Assembly: GCF_000243675.2 (NCBI RefSeq)
Contig: NZ_AHMM02000016.1
Location: forward strand, 1-64,000
Length of the DNA stretch: 64,000 nucleotides
Direction of reading: 5' to 3'
Origin: Leptospira inadai serovar Lyme str. 10
GTDB lineage: Bacteria; Spirochaetota; Leptospiria; Leptospirales; Leptospiraceae
Made by a program: the position numbers and the translations under genes. Of this stretch, positions 39,292-49,424 are shown one piece after another; position 1 is the first letter of the stretch, and every line of letters begins with the position of its first letter. The notes under the pieces are model-generated. The model saw nothing but the letters and a program-made list of their open reading frames with translations, ran no database searches and was not told where the DNA came from.

Positions 39292-40071
39292 ATGGCAAAA
39301 AAAAAGAAAAGCTCCTCCTTTTGGAAAAGGCTTCTTTTCTGGCGCAAATCGGATCGTGCTGAAACCGAGCTTGAAGAACATTCGGTTCGGGAGAGTCGCG
39401 GATATACATGGGAATTGAAGGATTTGCGGGAAAAAGTAGATCGATTTTTTCTCACTAGAAAAAAAGCCGCCGGTCTTGTTTTCGAATCGGCCGATCTAAA
39501 GCTGACGAAGAATAATCGACATCTCTTTCGGCTAGAAGGAAAGGAAAAATCCGGAAGGGAGTATTCACTGGTCTTAGCGACCGGAAATTATTTGACCGAA
39601 CAAAATGGAAAAGTTACGGGAGTTATTTTTTTGACCGAGGCCGAACTGAATCGACTTCTTACCTTCGATCAAAAAAGCCTAAAAGGAATTCTATCGGGAA
39701 TTCGGGAACCGAAATGGGAGGAAGAATCCTGGGCGGTCTTGCAGGAAGATCCCGAACTAAAAAAATCTTCGGATTCCTGGAAGGAAATTCTAAGCTGGGA
39801 ACCGATCTGGAGCCAGCAGGTCATTATCAATCTCAGACCGAACGTTCTTGCGGTGCTTTTGGTTTTTCTCGGGAAAGAGTTCGAAGAATTCTTCCACAAA
39901 AATTCGGCGGAGCGAGTTCGAGAAATGGTTTCTAAAGAACTGTATTTTTTAAACGTAAGCGGAAATAAAAATTCTCCCCATTCGGAGAACGTATCTTTAT
40001 ACGAATTTGATTTAGCTAAAAAGGAATTGGAATCCGTTTTGGTTCGAATTCGGTCCAAAAGAGAGAAATGA
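39292..40071 (+). CDS. Unknown cytoplasmic protein between glycosyltransferase and gmhA
   Basis: 259 residues starting with a lysine-rich tail ([18 protein letters not shown]). No signal peptide or domain is recognised. Short motifs such as [25 protein letters not shown] suggest an alpha/beta or helical fold. It begins 1 base after the glycosyltransferase stop and its end overlaps gmhA by 4 nt (ATGA), so it belongs to the same unit. Confidence 0.62.
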   Translation: MAKKKKSSSFWKRLLFWRKSDRAETELEEHSVRESRGYTWELKDLREKVDRFFLTRKKAAGLVFESADLKLTKNNRHLFRLEGKEKSGREYSLVLATGNYLTEQNGKVTGVIFLTEAELNRLLTFDQKSLKGILSGIREPKWEEESWAVLQEDPELKKSSDSWKEILSWEPIWSQQVIINLRPNVLAVLLVFLGKEFEEFFHKNSAERVREMVSKELYFLNVSGNKNSPHSENVSLYEFDLAKKELESVLVRIRSKREK

Positions 40072-40661
40072 ATATGGAACTGAAAGAAATAGCGGCAAGG
40101 CAAATCGAGGCTTCCATTGCGACAAAGCAAGAAATCCTGGATAAGCTTTTGCCCGATATCGTAAAGGCGGGACAAATCGTAGCCGAAGTTCTGCAAAAAG
40201 GAAATACGGTGCTATTTTGCGGAAACGGCGGATCGTCTTGCGATGCTTCGCATATTGCAGCGGAACTCGTAGTTCGGTATAAATCCGGTAACGAACGCAA
40301 AGCGCTGCCTGCGCTTTCTTTATCCGCCGATTCCGCCGTCTTAACGGCTTGCGGAAACGATTATGGTTATGAGGAAATTTTTTCCCGGCAAGTTGCGGCT
40401 TTCGGGAGGAAAGGCGATTTACTCGTGGGAATTTCTACCAGCGGAAATTCTAAGAACGTGATTGCCGCCATCGAAAAAGCGAAATCTTTAAGTTTGAAAA
40501 CGATCGGATTCTTAGGCGGGGACGGGGGAAAAATGAAAAATAGGAGCGACTTGGATTTAATCGTTCCGAGCAAAGAGACTGCGCGTATCCAGGAATCCCA
40601 TATTTTAATCGGTCATATTATTTGTTCGATCGTGGAATACGAACTCTTTAAAATGGAATAG
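40068..40661 (+). CDS. gmhA: Phosphoheptose isomerase
   Basis: 197 residues with the SIS fold. The motifs [30 protein letters not shown] and the C-terminal [15 protein letters not shown] are those of GmhA. It turns sedoheptulose 7-phosphate into D-glycero-manno-heptose 7-phosphate, the first step to ADP-heptose for the LPS core. No hldE or gmhB gene is in the window. Confidence 0.96.
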   Translation: MNMELKEIAARQIEASIATKQEILDKLLPDIVKAGQIVAEVLQKGNTVLFCGNGGSSCDASHIAAELVVRYKSGNERKALPALSLSADSAVLTACGNDYGYEEIFSRQVAAFGRKGDLLVGISTSGNSKNVIAAIEKAKSLSLKTIGFLGGDGGKMKNRSDLDLIVPSKETARIQESHILIGHIICSIVEYELFKME

Positions 40662-40670
40662 GATTTCGAT

Positions 40671-41468
40671 TTGGTCTCTTCAGGAACGGACGAAATCATC
40701 CAAATTTCCGGACTCTCAGTCCGATCCGAAGAAAAACTTTTATTAGAGGATATCGATTTTTTCGTTCGGACCGGTGAGATTCGGGCCGTAATCGGAGAAT
40801 CCGGAAGCGGGAAAACTACGTTAGTTCATTTCCTTCTAGGGTTAGTAAACGAAACTCTTTATACGGTATGGACCTCGTTTCGATTATTCGGTGAAATCTT
40901 GGATTCCGATACTTCCTCTATAAAATGGACCGAATTTCGGGGGAAACGAATCAGCTTAATTCCTCAAAATCCGGGGTCAGGATTTCATCCCTATCGAACG
41001 GTAGCTTCCCAAGTACTGGAGTATTTTTCGCTCTTAAATCCAGGATATGCGAATCGGGAAGCTTGTCTGCAGCTCTTTCGAAGCGTCGGTTTGTCCGATC
41101 CCGAATCCGTTTGGTTATCCTATCCTCATCAGCTTTCAGGAGGAGAAAAGCAGCGCATTCTCGTATTGCTTTCGGTTTATTCCGGTGCAGAATTGATTCT
41201 TGCCGATGAACCGACTTCCGCTTTGGATCCTATTACGGGGGCCGGAATTTTAACATTGCTTACGAAACTGGTTCGCGAAAACGATAGAAGCTTGGTTTTC
41301 ATCAGCCACGATCTCGGTTCCGTTACCGATTTTGCCGATATTATAACTGTACTGAAAGGCGGGAGAATTGCAGAGACGTTAATTCATGAAAATCGCCTCT
41401 GGTCCCCCAAAACGGAATACGCGAGAAAACTGTTTGAAATCGACTCCTCCCTTCCATACACTGCTTAG
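40671..41468 (+). CDS. ABC transporter ATPase of the Opp/Dpp type without partner genes
   Basis: 265 residues from a TTG start with AGGA 7 nt upstream. Walker A GESGSGKTT, signature LSGGEKQRI and Walker B LILADEPTSALDP are intact. The wording PQNPGSGFHPYRTV and the D-loop match oligopeptide-type ATPases (DppD/OppD). No permease or binding protein is beside it. It lies 9 bases after gmhA and 4 bases before the VWA/FHA gene. Confidence 0.85.
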   Translation: MVSSGTDEIIQISGLSVRSEEKLLLEDIDFFVRTGEIRAVIGESGSGKTTLVHFLLGLVNETLYTVWTSFRLFGEILDSDTSSIKWTEFRGKRISLIPQNPGSGFHPYRTVASQVLEYFSLLNPGYANREACLQLFRSVGLSDPESVWLSYPHQLSGGEKQRILVLLSVYSGAELILADEPTSALDPITGAGILTLLTKLVRENDRSLVFISHDLGSVTDFADIITVLKGGRIAETLIHENRLWSPKTEYARKLFEIDSSLPYTA

Positions 41469-41472
41469 ATTC

Positions 41473-42921
41473 ATGCGGACAATCCTACAGATTAGTCTTA
41501 TTCTATTGCCGCTTTTAGCCGGGAGCGTTTCCGCCCAAAGGAACGGATTCGTTTTAGAGGAGGTTAACGTCTCTTCTTACCCGAACGTCGAGTTAAAAAT
41601 GAAGGAGAATCGGAGATCCTCGCTAAATCGAGAGATTCTTTTTATTCGGGAGCAAAAAGGATCTCAAGTAAGGCGAGTCGATAGGCCGGAAATTATCCAG
41701 CCGGAGGGAACTAGGCCGATTCATATTCATTTGATCGTTCAGATGTCGAATTCCTTCGATTCAAATGTTCAAGGAACCGAAATTTTAAAACGGATCGTAG
41801 ATGCAGCCGGGGAAGAAGACCGCTTTAGCTTTGCGTTCTTTACCGATGATGTCTATTTGCCCAAATTGGATTTAAGTAAAGCCGACGCGACTAAGGAAGC
41901 GAAACTTCCGGGCGGTAAAACGAATTACAACACTCCATCCAATCTGGACTACGTGTTTCAAAAAATTTCGGCGCATATCGGAAGACGAGACTATATCTTA
42001 TTATTGTTTTTCGATGCTGAATTTAGACCATCTCCCGATGCGCGGCGAGGCGTTTATTTAAAAGATATACCGCTGAACGTTCTTGGTGTTGCCTCGGAAG
42101 GATCCGGCTATTTAGCGGAACGATATGGCGGTACTTTTTATTCCATCAATCGATCAGATTCCCTAAGTCAGGTTCTCACGAATCTCGAGTTTTTTCGCAA
42201 GAAACCCTGGAGTATAAAATACGAGTCTCCGTTTCGGGACGATTGGCATTTGGGAGACGAGGATAGAGTTCGCGTAGACGTGGAAACTCAAAATGCCGGA
42301 AAACTTTTGTACGAATATAAACTACCGTGGACGATTCGGACGATTCTCTTTCTACTCCATCCGAGTGTATTCCTTCCGACGATAGGCTTTCTGTTGGTTT
42401 TAACTATGGTGGCGTTTTTAGTCGTTTTAAGGAGAAACGGAAAATCCACCGGGAACCCATCCAACTCGGTTGCCGAAGAGAGACTGCACGCGATCGACGA
42501 GGAACAGGATGCGTATCGGAAAATGTACGGGGATCAATACCAGTTGCTGTATTCCGAAGAGCACCGGATTCAGACCGATCGATTAACCCCGGTCGCAGTG
42601 AAGGAATTCGAAGATGGCGAGGTGTATGAAAAGGCCACTTTGATTTTAAAAGAGGGGCGGAATCCCGGTAAGCAATATTCCTTATTGAAAAGCGAAACTA
42701 CGATCGGAAATTCGGAATTGGCCGATTTGGTCCTGTATGAGCAGGGCGTCGGCGGAAGCCATGCTCGAATTCGACGGGTTAGAAATCGTTATATACTATA
42801 CGATCTGGTTTCGGAATCGGGAACATTCTTAAACGGTAAGAAAGTTTTGCGGCCCCGGATCCTGTATGATTTTGACGAGATTGGAATCGGAAAAGCGCTT
42901 CTTGTATTTCGCGGAAAGTGA
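41473..42921 (+). CDS. Exported VWA-like domain plus transmembrane helix plus cytoplasmic FHA domain
   Basis: 482 residues from ATG 41473. A signal peptide ends near SVSAQ. Residues 60-260 resemble a von Willebrand A fold (IHIHLIVQMSNSFDSNVQG with an incomplete metal site, then YILLLFFDAEF). One membrane helix follows (PTIGFLLVLTMVAFLVVLRR), then an FHA domain at about 395-480 with GNSELADLVLYEQGVGGSHARIRR cut here as GNSELADLVL and GGSHARIRR. FHA domains bind phosphothreonine, so the protein could carry a periplasmic contact signal inward. No kinase is next to it. Confidence 0.78.
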   Translation: MRTILQISLILLPLLAGSVSAQRNGFVLEEVNVSSYPNVELKMKENRRSSLNREILFIREQKGSQVRRVDRPEIIQPEGTRPIHIHLIVQMSNSFDSNVQGTEILKRIVDAAGEEDRFSFAFFTDDVYLPKLDLSKADATKEAKLPGGKTNYNTPSNLDYVFQKISAHIGRRDYILLLFFDAEFRPSPDARRGVYLKDIPLNVLGVASEGSGYLAERYGGTFYSINRSDSLSQVLTNLEFFRKKPWSIKYESPFRDDWHLGDEDRVRVDVETQNAGKLLYEYKLPWTIRTILFLLHPSVFLPTIGFLLVLTMVAFLVVLRRNGKSTGNPSNSVAEERLHAIDEEQDAYRKMYGDQYQLLYSEEHRIQTDRLTPVAVKEFEDGEVYEKATLILKEGRNPGKQYSLLKSETTIGNSELADLVLYEQGVGGSHARIRRVRNRYILYDLVSESGTFLNGKKVLRPRILYDFDEIGIGKALLVFRGK

Positions 42922-43099
42922 TTCTAAGATTTTCCCGTCCTTAACCCGTATCAGTTCCTTCTTTACGAAAAAGCCCGTTTTTTTAGCATGGGAAGGGCAG
43001 TTCCTCAGTTTGGGGAACTCCAGTACTTCCTCCGTTTCAGGCCTGGGAGTCTAATTAATATCTTATTCTATTTTATCTCTTGGGGGCAGCAGTCATAAC

Positions 43100-44497
43100 A
43101 TGAAAACGATGTTTGAAAAAATCTGGGAAGACCACCTAGTCGGCGAATTAGATGGGGGATCTTACCTTATCTATATCGATCGACATTTAATTCATGAGGT
43201 CACCAGCCCTCAAGCATTCGAAGGCCTTCGCCTGACCGGCAGAAAAGTTCGGCGTCCGGATGCGACGTTCGCGACCATGGATCATAACGTATCCACGCGG
43301 ATCCGTAATATAGATTCGGCCGATCCGGTTTCTGCGACTCAAATGCGGACCTTATTGAAAAATTGCCAAGAGAACGGAATCGCAGTTTACGATATCAATC
43401 ATCCGGACCAAGGAATCATTCACGTAATCGCGCCGGAAATGGGGTTGACACATCCTGGAATGACCATCGTTTGCGGAGATTCTCATACATCTACGCATGG
43501 TGCATTTGGAGCTCTTGCTTTCGGGATCGGAACCTCGGAAGTGGAGCATGTCTTGGCGACCCAAACCCTTTTGCAACGTCGTGCAAAGACGATGGAGATC
43601 CGAGTGGACGGAAAACTTTCGCCGCATGTGACGGCCAAAGACATTATCCTTGCCGTCATCGGGAAAATCGGAACCGGCGGTGCGACAGGATACGTGATCG
43701 AATATCGCGGCTCGGCGATTTCCGCACTCAGCATGGAAGCAAGAATGACGATTTGCAATATGTCGATCGAAGCCGGAGCCCGCGCCGGGCTAATCGCTCC
43801 GGATGAAACTACGTTCGATTATTTAAAGGGCAAAGACTTCTCGCCTAAGGGGAAAGAGTGGGACCTGGCCCTACAACGTTGGAAGCGATATGTTACCGAT
43901 GAAGGCGCAAAGTTCGATATGTCCGTCGTCTTAAAGGCGGAAGATATCGCGCCGCAAGTTACTTGGGGAACTTCGCCCGGGCAAGTCGTTCCCGTTACGG
44001 GAGTTGTCCCGAATCCGAAGGACGCTGCGGACCCTATTGAAAAAGTCAGCATCGAATCGGCTTTAAAATATATGGACTTGCATCCTGGACAAAAGATACA
44101 AGACGTCACTGTAAACAAGGTATTTATCGGCTCATGTACGAATTCTAGGATTGAAGATCTGCGAATTGCGGCAAGTACGGTAAAAGGGAAAAAGGTCTCT
44201 CCCAAAGTCCAAGCCATTGTTGTCCCGGGTTCGGGAAGAGTGAAGCGACAAGCGGAGAAGGAAGGTCTGGATAAGGTTTTTGTGGAAGCAGGTTTCGAAT
44301 GGAGACAACCGGGATGCTCGATGTGCTTAGCAATGAACGACGACGTACTAGATCCAGGCGATCGCTGCGCTTCCACCTCGAATCGAAATTTCGAGGGGCG
44401 ACAAGGAAAGGGAGGGCGGACTCATCTAGTCGGACCTGCAATGGCTGCCGCCGCCGCCATAGAAGGTCGTTTTGTTGATATTCGTACTTGGAATTAA
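43100..44497 (+). CDS. leuC: 3-isopropylmalate dehydratase large subunit
   Basis: 465 residues. The three cysteines that hold the [4Fe-4S] cluster are Cys346 (GSCTNSR), Cys406 and Cys409 (GCSMC). The motif [21 protein letters not shown] is shown here in part as [12 protein letters not shown]. The enzyme isomerises isopropylmalate in leucine synthesis and pairs with LeuD, whose gene starts 10 bases later. The 178-base leader has a small AGTTCC/GGAACT hairpin but no clear leucine-coding leader peptide. Confidence 0.97.
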   Translation: MKTMFEKIWEDHLVGELDGGSYLIYIDRHLIHEVTSPQAFEGLRLTGRKVRRPDATFATMDHNVSTRIRNIDSADPVSATQMRTLLKNCQENGIAVYDINHPDQGIIHVIAPEMGLTHPGMTIVCGDSHTSTHGAFGALAFGIGTSEVEHVLATQTLLQRRAKTMEIRVDGKLSPHVTAKDIILAVIGKIGTGGATGYVIEYRGSAISALSMEARMTICNMSIEAGARAGLIAPDETTFDYLKGKDFSPKGKEWDLALQRWKRYVTDEGAKFDMSVVLKAEDIAPQVTWGTSPGQVVPVTGVVPNPKDAADPIEKVSIESALKYMDLHPGQKIQDVTVNKVFIGSCTNSRIEDLRIAASTVKGKKVSPKVQAIVVPGSGRVKRQAEKEGLDKVFVEAGFEWRQPGCSMCLAMNDDVLDPGDRCASTSNRNFEGRQGKGGRTHLVGPAMAAAAAIEGRFVDIRTWN

Positions 44498-44507
44498 AGG
44501 AATTTAG

Positions 44508-45134
44508 ATGAAGGCATTTACGAACCACGACGGCATCGCCGTTCTTATTGATCGCCCGAATATAGACACGGACCAAATCATTCCCAAACAGTTTTTACGA
44601 AAAATCGAACGCACAGGATTCGGTATTCATCTTTTTCACGATTGGAGATACTTGGACGATGCGGGCACCAAACCCAACCCGGAATTTACTCTGAATCAGG
44701 AACGCTATAAGGGGGCATCGGTTCTGATAACTCGGGATAATTTCGGATGCGGCTCTTCCAGAGAGCACGCTCCCTGGGCTCTTGAAGATTTCGGCTTTCG
44801 AGCCGTCATCGCGCCTTCGTATGCGGACATTTTCTATAATAACTGTTTTAAGAACGGTATTTTACCCGTCGTGTTAAAGTCTGAGGAAGTGGAAGAAATC
44901 TTTCAAACTGTAGAAAGGACTCCGGGAGCCAGAGTGAGGATCGACTTGGACAAGCAAAATGTCATTAGTCCGTCCGGAAAAGTTTATACTTTTGAAGTAG
45001 ACTCGTTTCGAAAATACTGCCTATTTAACGGTTTAGACGATATCGGTCTTACTTTGCAACACGAAGCGAAAATTCAACAGTTCGAGGATCGGAATCGTAA
45101 CGAGGTTCCGTGGTTGTATTCTTCTAAGAAATAA
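44508..45134 (+). CDS. leuD: 3-isopropylmalate dehydratase small subunit
   Basis: 208 residues. The motifs [15 protein letters not shown] and [15 protein letters not shown] are the signature of the swivelling small subunit that completes the LeuC active site. It follows leuC in the same unit. Confidence 0.97.
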   Translation: MKAFTNHDGIAVLIDRPNIDTDQIIPKQFLRKIERTGFGIHLFHDWRYLDDAGTKPNPEFTLNQERYKGASVLITRDNFGCGSSREHAPWALEDFGFRAVIAPSYADIFYNNCFKNGILPVVLKSEEVEEIFQTVERTPGARVRIDLDKQNVISPSGKVYTFEVDSFRKYCLFNGLDDIGLTLQHEAKIQQFEDRNRNEVPWLYSSKK

Positions 45135-45178
45135 CTCCGCGTCAAAATACCGATTTGCGATGAAACCAGGAGAAGATC

Positions 45179-46180
45179 ATGTTTGACGAAATTTCACGTT
45201 CTATCGACGAATTCGGCAATAGCCTTCTCGGGGCTCTGAATAATGTTCAGGGTATTTTCGGTAGGGAGCTAAGCGTCGCCAAACCGATCAAGGAAAACGT
45301 GCTCCAGATGATCGGCAACACTCCCTTAATTCGATTGAATCAGATCGGATCGCATATTCCGAACGTTGAAATTTATTTAAAAGCCGAGTTTTGCAATCCG
45401 ACCGGCAGCGTAAAGGATAGAACTGCGCTGTCTATGGTACTTTCGGCAGAAAGAAGAGGCGAGTTAAAACCGGGTGGAACGATTTTCCAGGCCGGATACA
45501 ATACGACCGCTATCTCCTTGGCTTGGATTTCCACGATTCGACAATACAAATTCAAGATCTTTTTGGCACCGGATACGGATCAGGAAAAAATAAAAGAACT
45601 AAAAGCGTACGGATCTCAGGTGGAAGTCGTCCAGCTTGCTAAGGGCAACTGGGACGACCTTCTATTAGAAAAAGCTAAAGAAGCAAAAAGCTCCGATAAA
45701 GGTAGCGTCATATTAAACGAATTCAAAGACATGGCCAACACGAACGCGCATTTTCTTTTTACCGGCCCCGAAATTTGGAGAGATTTGGGCGGTACCGTGG
45801 ATGCCTTTGTCGCCGGAGGAGGTTCGGGGGGAACACTGTCCGGAGTGGGTCGTTTTCTAAAATCGAAGAAGCCCACATTACGGGTGATTATGGGGGTCGG
45901 CAAAAACTCCCGTTTTATTCGTAGAATGGTACAAGGGGATAACTCTATCCGGTTGCCGGAATCTTTCGATCCGAAAGTCACCGATCAATATATCGGAGTA
46001 GATCGAGAAGAGGCGTTACGATACCAATCGGAGTTGTACCAAAGGGAAGGCGTTTTTGCGGGTTTGACGACGGGAACTACGCTTGCTTCCGCGATACACT
46101 ACGCGGAAAGCCTTCCTACCAGAGATGATCAAAAGGTTCCCCCGTACAGAATTGTCGTCTTATCTCCGGATCGATTGTAG
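45179..46180 (+). CDS. Cysteine-synthase-family PLP protein with an altered substrate loop
   Basis: 333 residues. The PLP lysine is Lys79 in PTGSVKDRTA, and the phosphate-binding loop GGGSGGTLSG is intact. The usual substrate loop TSGNTG is replaced at 105-111 by AGYNTTA, which removes the Ser and second Gly that grip the aminoacrylate/acetylserine carboxylate. About 40 extra residues precede the first domain. It may use another substrate, act as a regulatory or assembly partner, or be a divergent cysteine synthase. A strong AGGAGA precedes the ATG. It follows leuD by 44 bases. Confidence 0.85.
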   Translation: MFDEISRSIDEFGNSLLGALNNVQGIFGRELSVAKPIKENVLQMIGNTPLIRLNQIGSHIPNVEIYLKAEFCNPTGSVKDRTALSMVLSAERRGELKPGGTIFQAGYNTTAISLAWISTIRQYKFKIFLAPDTDQEKIKELKAYGSQVEVVQLAKGNWDDLLLEKAKEAKSSDKGSVILNEFKDMANTNAHFLFTGPEIWRDLGGTVDAFVAGGGSGGTLSGVGRFLKSKKPTLRVIMGVGKNSRFIRRMVQGDNSIRLPESFDPKVTDQYIGVDREEALRYQSELYQREGVFAGLTTGTTLASAIHYAESLPTRDDQKVPPYRIVVLSPDRL

Positions 46181-46186
46181 AAATCG

Positions 46187-48070
46187 ATGAGTTCTCGTTA
46201 TGAGGACTTACGGGAGTCCTTGCGAAAAGAGCGGGACGCGGAAGTCGCGCGCTATAAGGAAGAGCTTGCAAATGCTGATATCGCCCGCCGAATCTCGTCC
46301 GGGATTTGTGTTTATCCCGTCGTATTCGAGGATTCGGAAGTCGGGCCGGAGGGGTATTGGCGGGTGCATCTCCGGCCGACTAAAGCCAAAGGAGTCCCGG
46401 AAGCCTTCCGGACCGGAGGGCCGGTTCGGCTCTTCAAGGAATCGGATGAGATTACTTCGGTTTTACTAAAATGCTCGGATGATTCCTATATACTTTCCTT
46501 GGAAGAAGTTCCGGATTGGTTGGAAGAGGGAAAGCTGGGATTGGAAATCCTTCCGGATGAAACCAGCTATAAAGAATGGGATCGCGCTCTCCTGAAAATC
46601 ATTCACGCAGAACGCGGAACGAGGGCAAAATTTTTCTCGGATTTGTTCCTGGGTGAAATCGAATTAAAATTTCCTAATTTTGCAATGGAATCCGGTATCT
46701 CGCCGGAATTGAACGATTCTCAAAGAAGAGCGATTTCCGCTATTTTACAGACGGAAGATCTGATTCTGCTTCACGGTCCGCCGGGTACCGGGAAGACCAA
46801 GACGATCACGGAAGCGATACGCATCTTGGTGGACCGCGGTAAGAAAATCCTCGCGTCGGCTCCCACGAATGCGGCTACGGATCTTCTCGCAGAATCCCTC
46901 GGACGAATGGGAGTCTCCGCCCTTAGAATCGGGCACCCTGCGAGAATGAGCGAATCCGTTTTAAGCGTTTCGTTGGATGCTAACTTAAATCGACACCCCG
47001 ATTTCAAACTGATAGAACGGGATAAAAAGGAAATCGGCGAGTTACTAAAGAAAGCGGGGAAGTACAAGCGAACCTTCGGCAGGGAAGAAGCCGAGGATAG
47101 AAAGCGACTCTATCAGGAAGCGAAGGAACTTAGAAAAGGAATCAGGGAGAGGCAAAAAATCCTAGTCAGATATCTACTGGAATCCCATCCGGTGATCGTT
47201 TGCACGCATACGGGAGCATCTTCCTCCTTATTAGATAAATTGAATTTTGATTATGCCGTATTGGACGAGGGCAGTCAGGCGACCGAACCCGCTTCCTGGA
47301 TCCCGATTCTTCGAGCCGAAAGAATCGTAATTGCGGGAGATCCTAGACAATTACCGCCGACTGTTCTGTCGGAAGATCCTCTATTGAAAATTCCGCTCAT
47401 GGAACGTTTACTGGATAGTATGGATTCTATCGGTCGAGTATATTTGTTGGATACTCAATACAGGATGACGGATCCGATTCAATCGTTTCCGAATCGAAGA
47501 TTTTATGCGGGTCGGTTGGTTTCCGGAATTCCCGAGGAGATACGATCGGCAAATCCGTTTCCATCCGAGACTCCGCTTTTCGGCTCCAGCTTCGTATTTA
47601 TTGATACCTCGGGTACCGATTCGGGAGAAGAGCTATTTGATGCGAGTCTTGGCAATCGTTGGGAGGCCGAGTTTACCATCACCATTCTCAAACGCATCTT
47701 AGAGTCCGGATGGTTACCGGAAGATCTGGTGCTAATTTCTCCCTATCGCTATCAAAGATTTTTACTGGAAGAGATTCTAAGAAAGGAATTACCGATCGTT
47801 GGAGAAACGATCGAAATAGAGACGGTCGATTCTTTTCAAGGAAGAGAGAAAAAAGGGGTTATCTTTAGCTTGGTTCGATCCAACTCGGAAGGGAATATCG
47901 GCTTCCTCTCGGAAGAGCGTCGCTGGAACGTCGGCATGACAAGAGCGAAACGATTGTTGGTTTTGATCGGAGACGGTTCGACGCTCGGAGAGCAGGAGTT
48001 TTTTCAAGATTTGATTCAGGAAGCCGAATCCTGCGGCGAAGTCAGAACTGCGTGGGAGTTTTTAGAATAA
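46187..48070 (+). CDS. UPF1/IGHMBP2-type superfamily 1 helicase
   Basis: 627 residues. An N-terminal beta-barrel region (1-150) precedes Walker A HGPPGTGKTKT near 195, the motif ASAPTNAATDLLAE, Walker B YAVLDEGSQATEP, AGDPRQLPPTV, and the late motifs LDTQYRMTDPI and VDSFQGREKKGVIFS, with WNVGMTRAKRLLVLIG at the end. These enzymes unwind RNA or DNA in the 5' to 3' direction. The gene begins 6 bases after the cysteine-synthase-like gene. Confidence 0.93.
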   Translation: MSSRYEDLRESLRKERDAEVARYKEELANADIARRISSGICVYPVVFEDSEVGPEGYWRVHLRPTKAKGVPEAFRTGGPVRLFKESDEITSVLLKCSDDSYILSLEEVPDWLEEGKLGLEILPDETSYKEWDRALLKIIHAERGTRAKFFSDLFLGEIELKFPNFAMESGISPELNDSQRRAISAILQTEDLILLHGPPGTGKTKTITEAIRILVDRGKKILASAPTNAATDLLAESLGRMGVSALRIGHPARMSESVLSVSLDANLNRHPDFKLIERDKKEIGELLKKAGKYKRTFGREEAEDRKRLYQEAKELRKGIRERQKILVRYLLESHPVIVCTHTGASSSLLDKLNFDYAVLDEGSQATEPASWIPILRAERIVIAGDPRQLPPTVLSEDPLLKIPLMERLLDSMDSIGRVYLLDTQYRMTDPIQSFPNRRFYAGRLVSGIPEEIRSANPFPSETPLFGSSFVFIDTSGTDSGEELFDASLGNRWEAEFTITILKRILESGWLPEDLVLISPYRYQRFLLEEILRKELPIVGETIEIETVDSFQGREKKGVIFSLVRSNSEGNIGFLSEERRWNVGMTRAKRLLVLIGDGSTLGEQEFFQDLIQEAESCGEVRTAWEFLE

Positions 48071-48074
48071 TCCT

Positions 48075-48707
48075 CTACCAGCGCAATTTATTGCGTAACG
48101 GCAGCGCAGAAATTGCGATCCAGAAAATGGAAGCAACTCCGTGAGAAAAAAAGATATGGAACCCGCTTTGATCCGGGCAAATGAATTTCAGCGTTAGATT
48201 AGAGCCGGCCAATAAAAAACTCAAGATACCCAAGGAGGCAATGAGAGGATTTCCGGGAATCATCTTCCGAATCCAGAAGGATGCAAATCCACCTAGGGTT
48301 AAGGAAAAAATGGCCAAAGTAAGGGAGCATAACCCGATATGAGTGGAATGCGCCGTGTGAATCTCCGCTAAAAACTTTCCAAAAGAAAATCCTAACCAGA
48401 GTAATAGGCCAGAAAAAGACAACCAAATCAGGCCGGCAGAGGATTCTTCCGGAAAGGCTAGTCTAGAAAGTAAATAGGCGGAAGCCAATCCCCAAACTAT
48501 AAAAAGCGCAGGTTCCGGCCACCATCCAGGGAAGGCATTGCGAGACAGAAAAAAGGCAGTTCCTTGACCTAGCGGGATTGCCAACGCAAGAAGGGAGACC
48601 AAGACTAAAACTAGGGTCCCCTGCCTAAGAGGACGAGTCGGTTTCAAATCTGTTCCTAACGAAAGAATCAGTTTCTCGGATCGATCGGAATCGCTCGGCA
48701 AAGACAT
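48075..48707 (-). CDS. NrsF-like (DUF1109) membrane anti-sigma factor
   Basis: 210 residues with six membrane helices after a polar N-terminus of about 28 residues. The plan and the C-terminal FICPDQSGFHIFFSHGV resemble NrsF, which holds an ECF sigma factor at the membrane through its cytoplasmic N-terminus. The ECF sigma gene starts 125 bases away in the opposite direction. In most NrsF systems the two genes are in one operon; here they diverge. Sequence similarity alone is moderate, so context carries much of this call. Confidence 0.65.
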   Translation of the reverse strand: MSLPSDSDRSEKLILSLGTDLKPTRPLRQGTLVLVLVSLLALAIPLGQGTAFFLSRNAFPGWWPEPALFIVWGLASAYLLSRLAFPEESSAGLIWLSFSGLLLWLGFSFGKFLAEIHTAHSTHIGLCSLTLAIFSLTLGGFASFWIRKMIPGNPLIASLGILSFLLAGSNLTLKFICPDQSGFHIFFSHGVASIFWIAISALPLRNKLRW

Positions 48708-48770
48708 GTTCCACCTCCTCCTTTTTGTTTTTCCGCTTTAGAACAAGAAAGATTGGACAATCCTTAAAAT

Positions 48771-48798
48771 CCAGTCGAAATGTTCTTTCGGTCGTTCC
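48771..48798 (-). promoter_or_regulatory. Candidate ECF-type promoter for the NrsF-like gene
   Basis: On the minus strand GGAAC (48798-48794), 16 bases, then CGACT (48777-48773). This spacing matches ECF promoters, and the site lies 65 bases before the anti-sigma gene. It suggests that the sigma factor drives its own inhibitor. Confidence 0.4.
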
Positions 48799-48832
48799 AT
48801 TTAGGATTCGTTTCTGCCCGGAATAAAGTTAC

Positions 48833-49417
48833 ATGTCTGAAAAAGCGAAAATATGGGAAACTCTTGCGACTCGAATGAAGAAATCGCAAGAAGGCGATTC
48901 CCGGGAATACGAGCTTCTTCTTAGGCAGGTTCGAGATATACTTAGGGCTTTTTTGGTTTCTAGAATCTCCCATATCGAGGATCGCGAAGATTTGCTTCAG
49001 GAAATCCTGATCGGGATTCATAAAGCCAAGAATTCGTATCGCCCGGATCGACCGTTTGCTCCTTGGCTTTTTTCTATCGCTAGATATAAGACAATCGATC
49101 ATCTTCGAAAGTCAAAGAAGAGAGATCGGACGGTTCTGGCGGAAATGGAAGATTTCGCGCAAATACAGAATCCCGAAAAAGAAGACGCTTGGATGCTGGC
49201 GGAGGGAATCGAGGCCTGGCTTTCCGTCTTGGACGAGCGGCAAAAGGAAATTCTAAAAATGGCAAAAATTCACGGATATAGCGTTCGGGAGATTTCCGAA
49301 AAAACCGGTCTTTCCGAATCGAATGTGAAGGTGATTGTACATAGGTCTGTTCAAAAAATTCGCAAAGTTTTTTCGGGGGAAGAGGGATCCCAAACCGGTC
49401 CAGGGACGTCCAAGTAA
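48833..49417 (+). CDS. ECF-type RNA polymerase sigma factor
   Basis: 194 residues. Region 2 is REDLLQEILIGIHKAKNSYRP and region 2.4 APWLFSIARYKTIDHLRK; region 4 is DERQKEILKMAKIHGYSVREISE with the helix-turn-helix SESNVKVIVHRSVQKIRK. It directs transcription in response to an envelope or stress signal. The divergent NrsF-like gene is the probable anti-sigma. A FemAB-like gene starts 7 bases after its stop. Confidence 0.92.
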   Translation: MSEKAKIWETLATRMKKSQEGDSREYELLLRQVRDILRAFLVSRISHIEDREDLLQEILIGIHKAKNSYRPDRPFAPWLFSIARYKTIDHLRKSKKRDRTVLAEMEDFAQIQNPEKEDAWMLAEGIEAWLSVLDERQKEILKMAKIHGYSVREISEKTGLSESNVKVIVHRSVQKIRKVFSGEEGSQTGPGTSK

Positions 49418-49424
49418 ATAGGGC

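Noticed and set aside
42922..43099. Possible leucine leader peptide or T-box before leuC
   Set aside because: No run of leucine codons and no T-box sequence; only a small AGTTCC/GGAACT hairpin.
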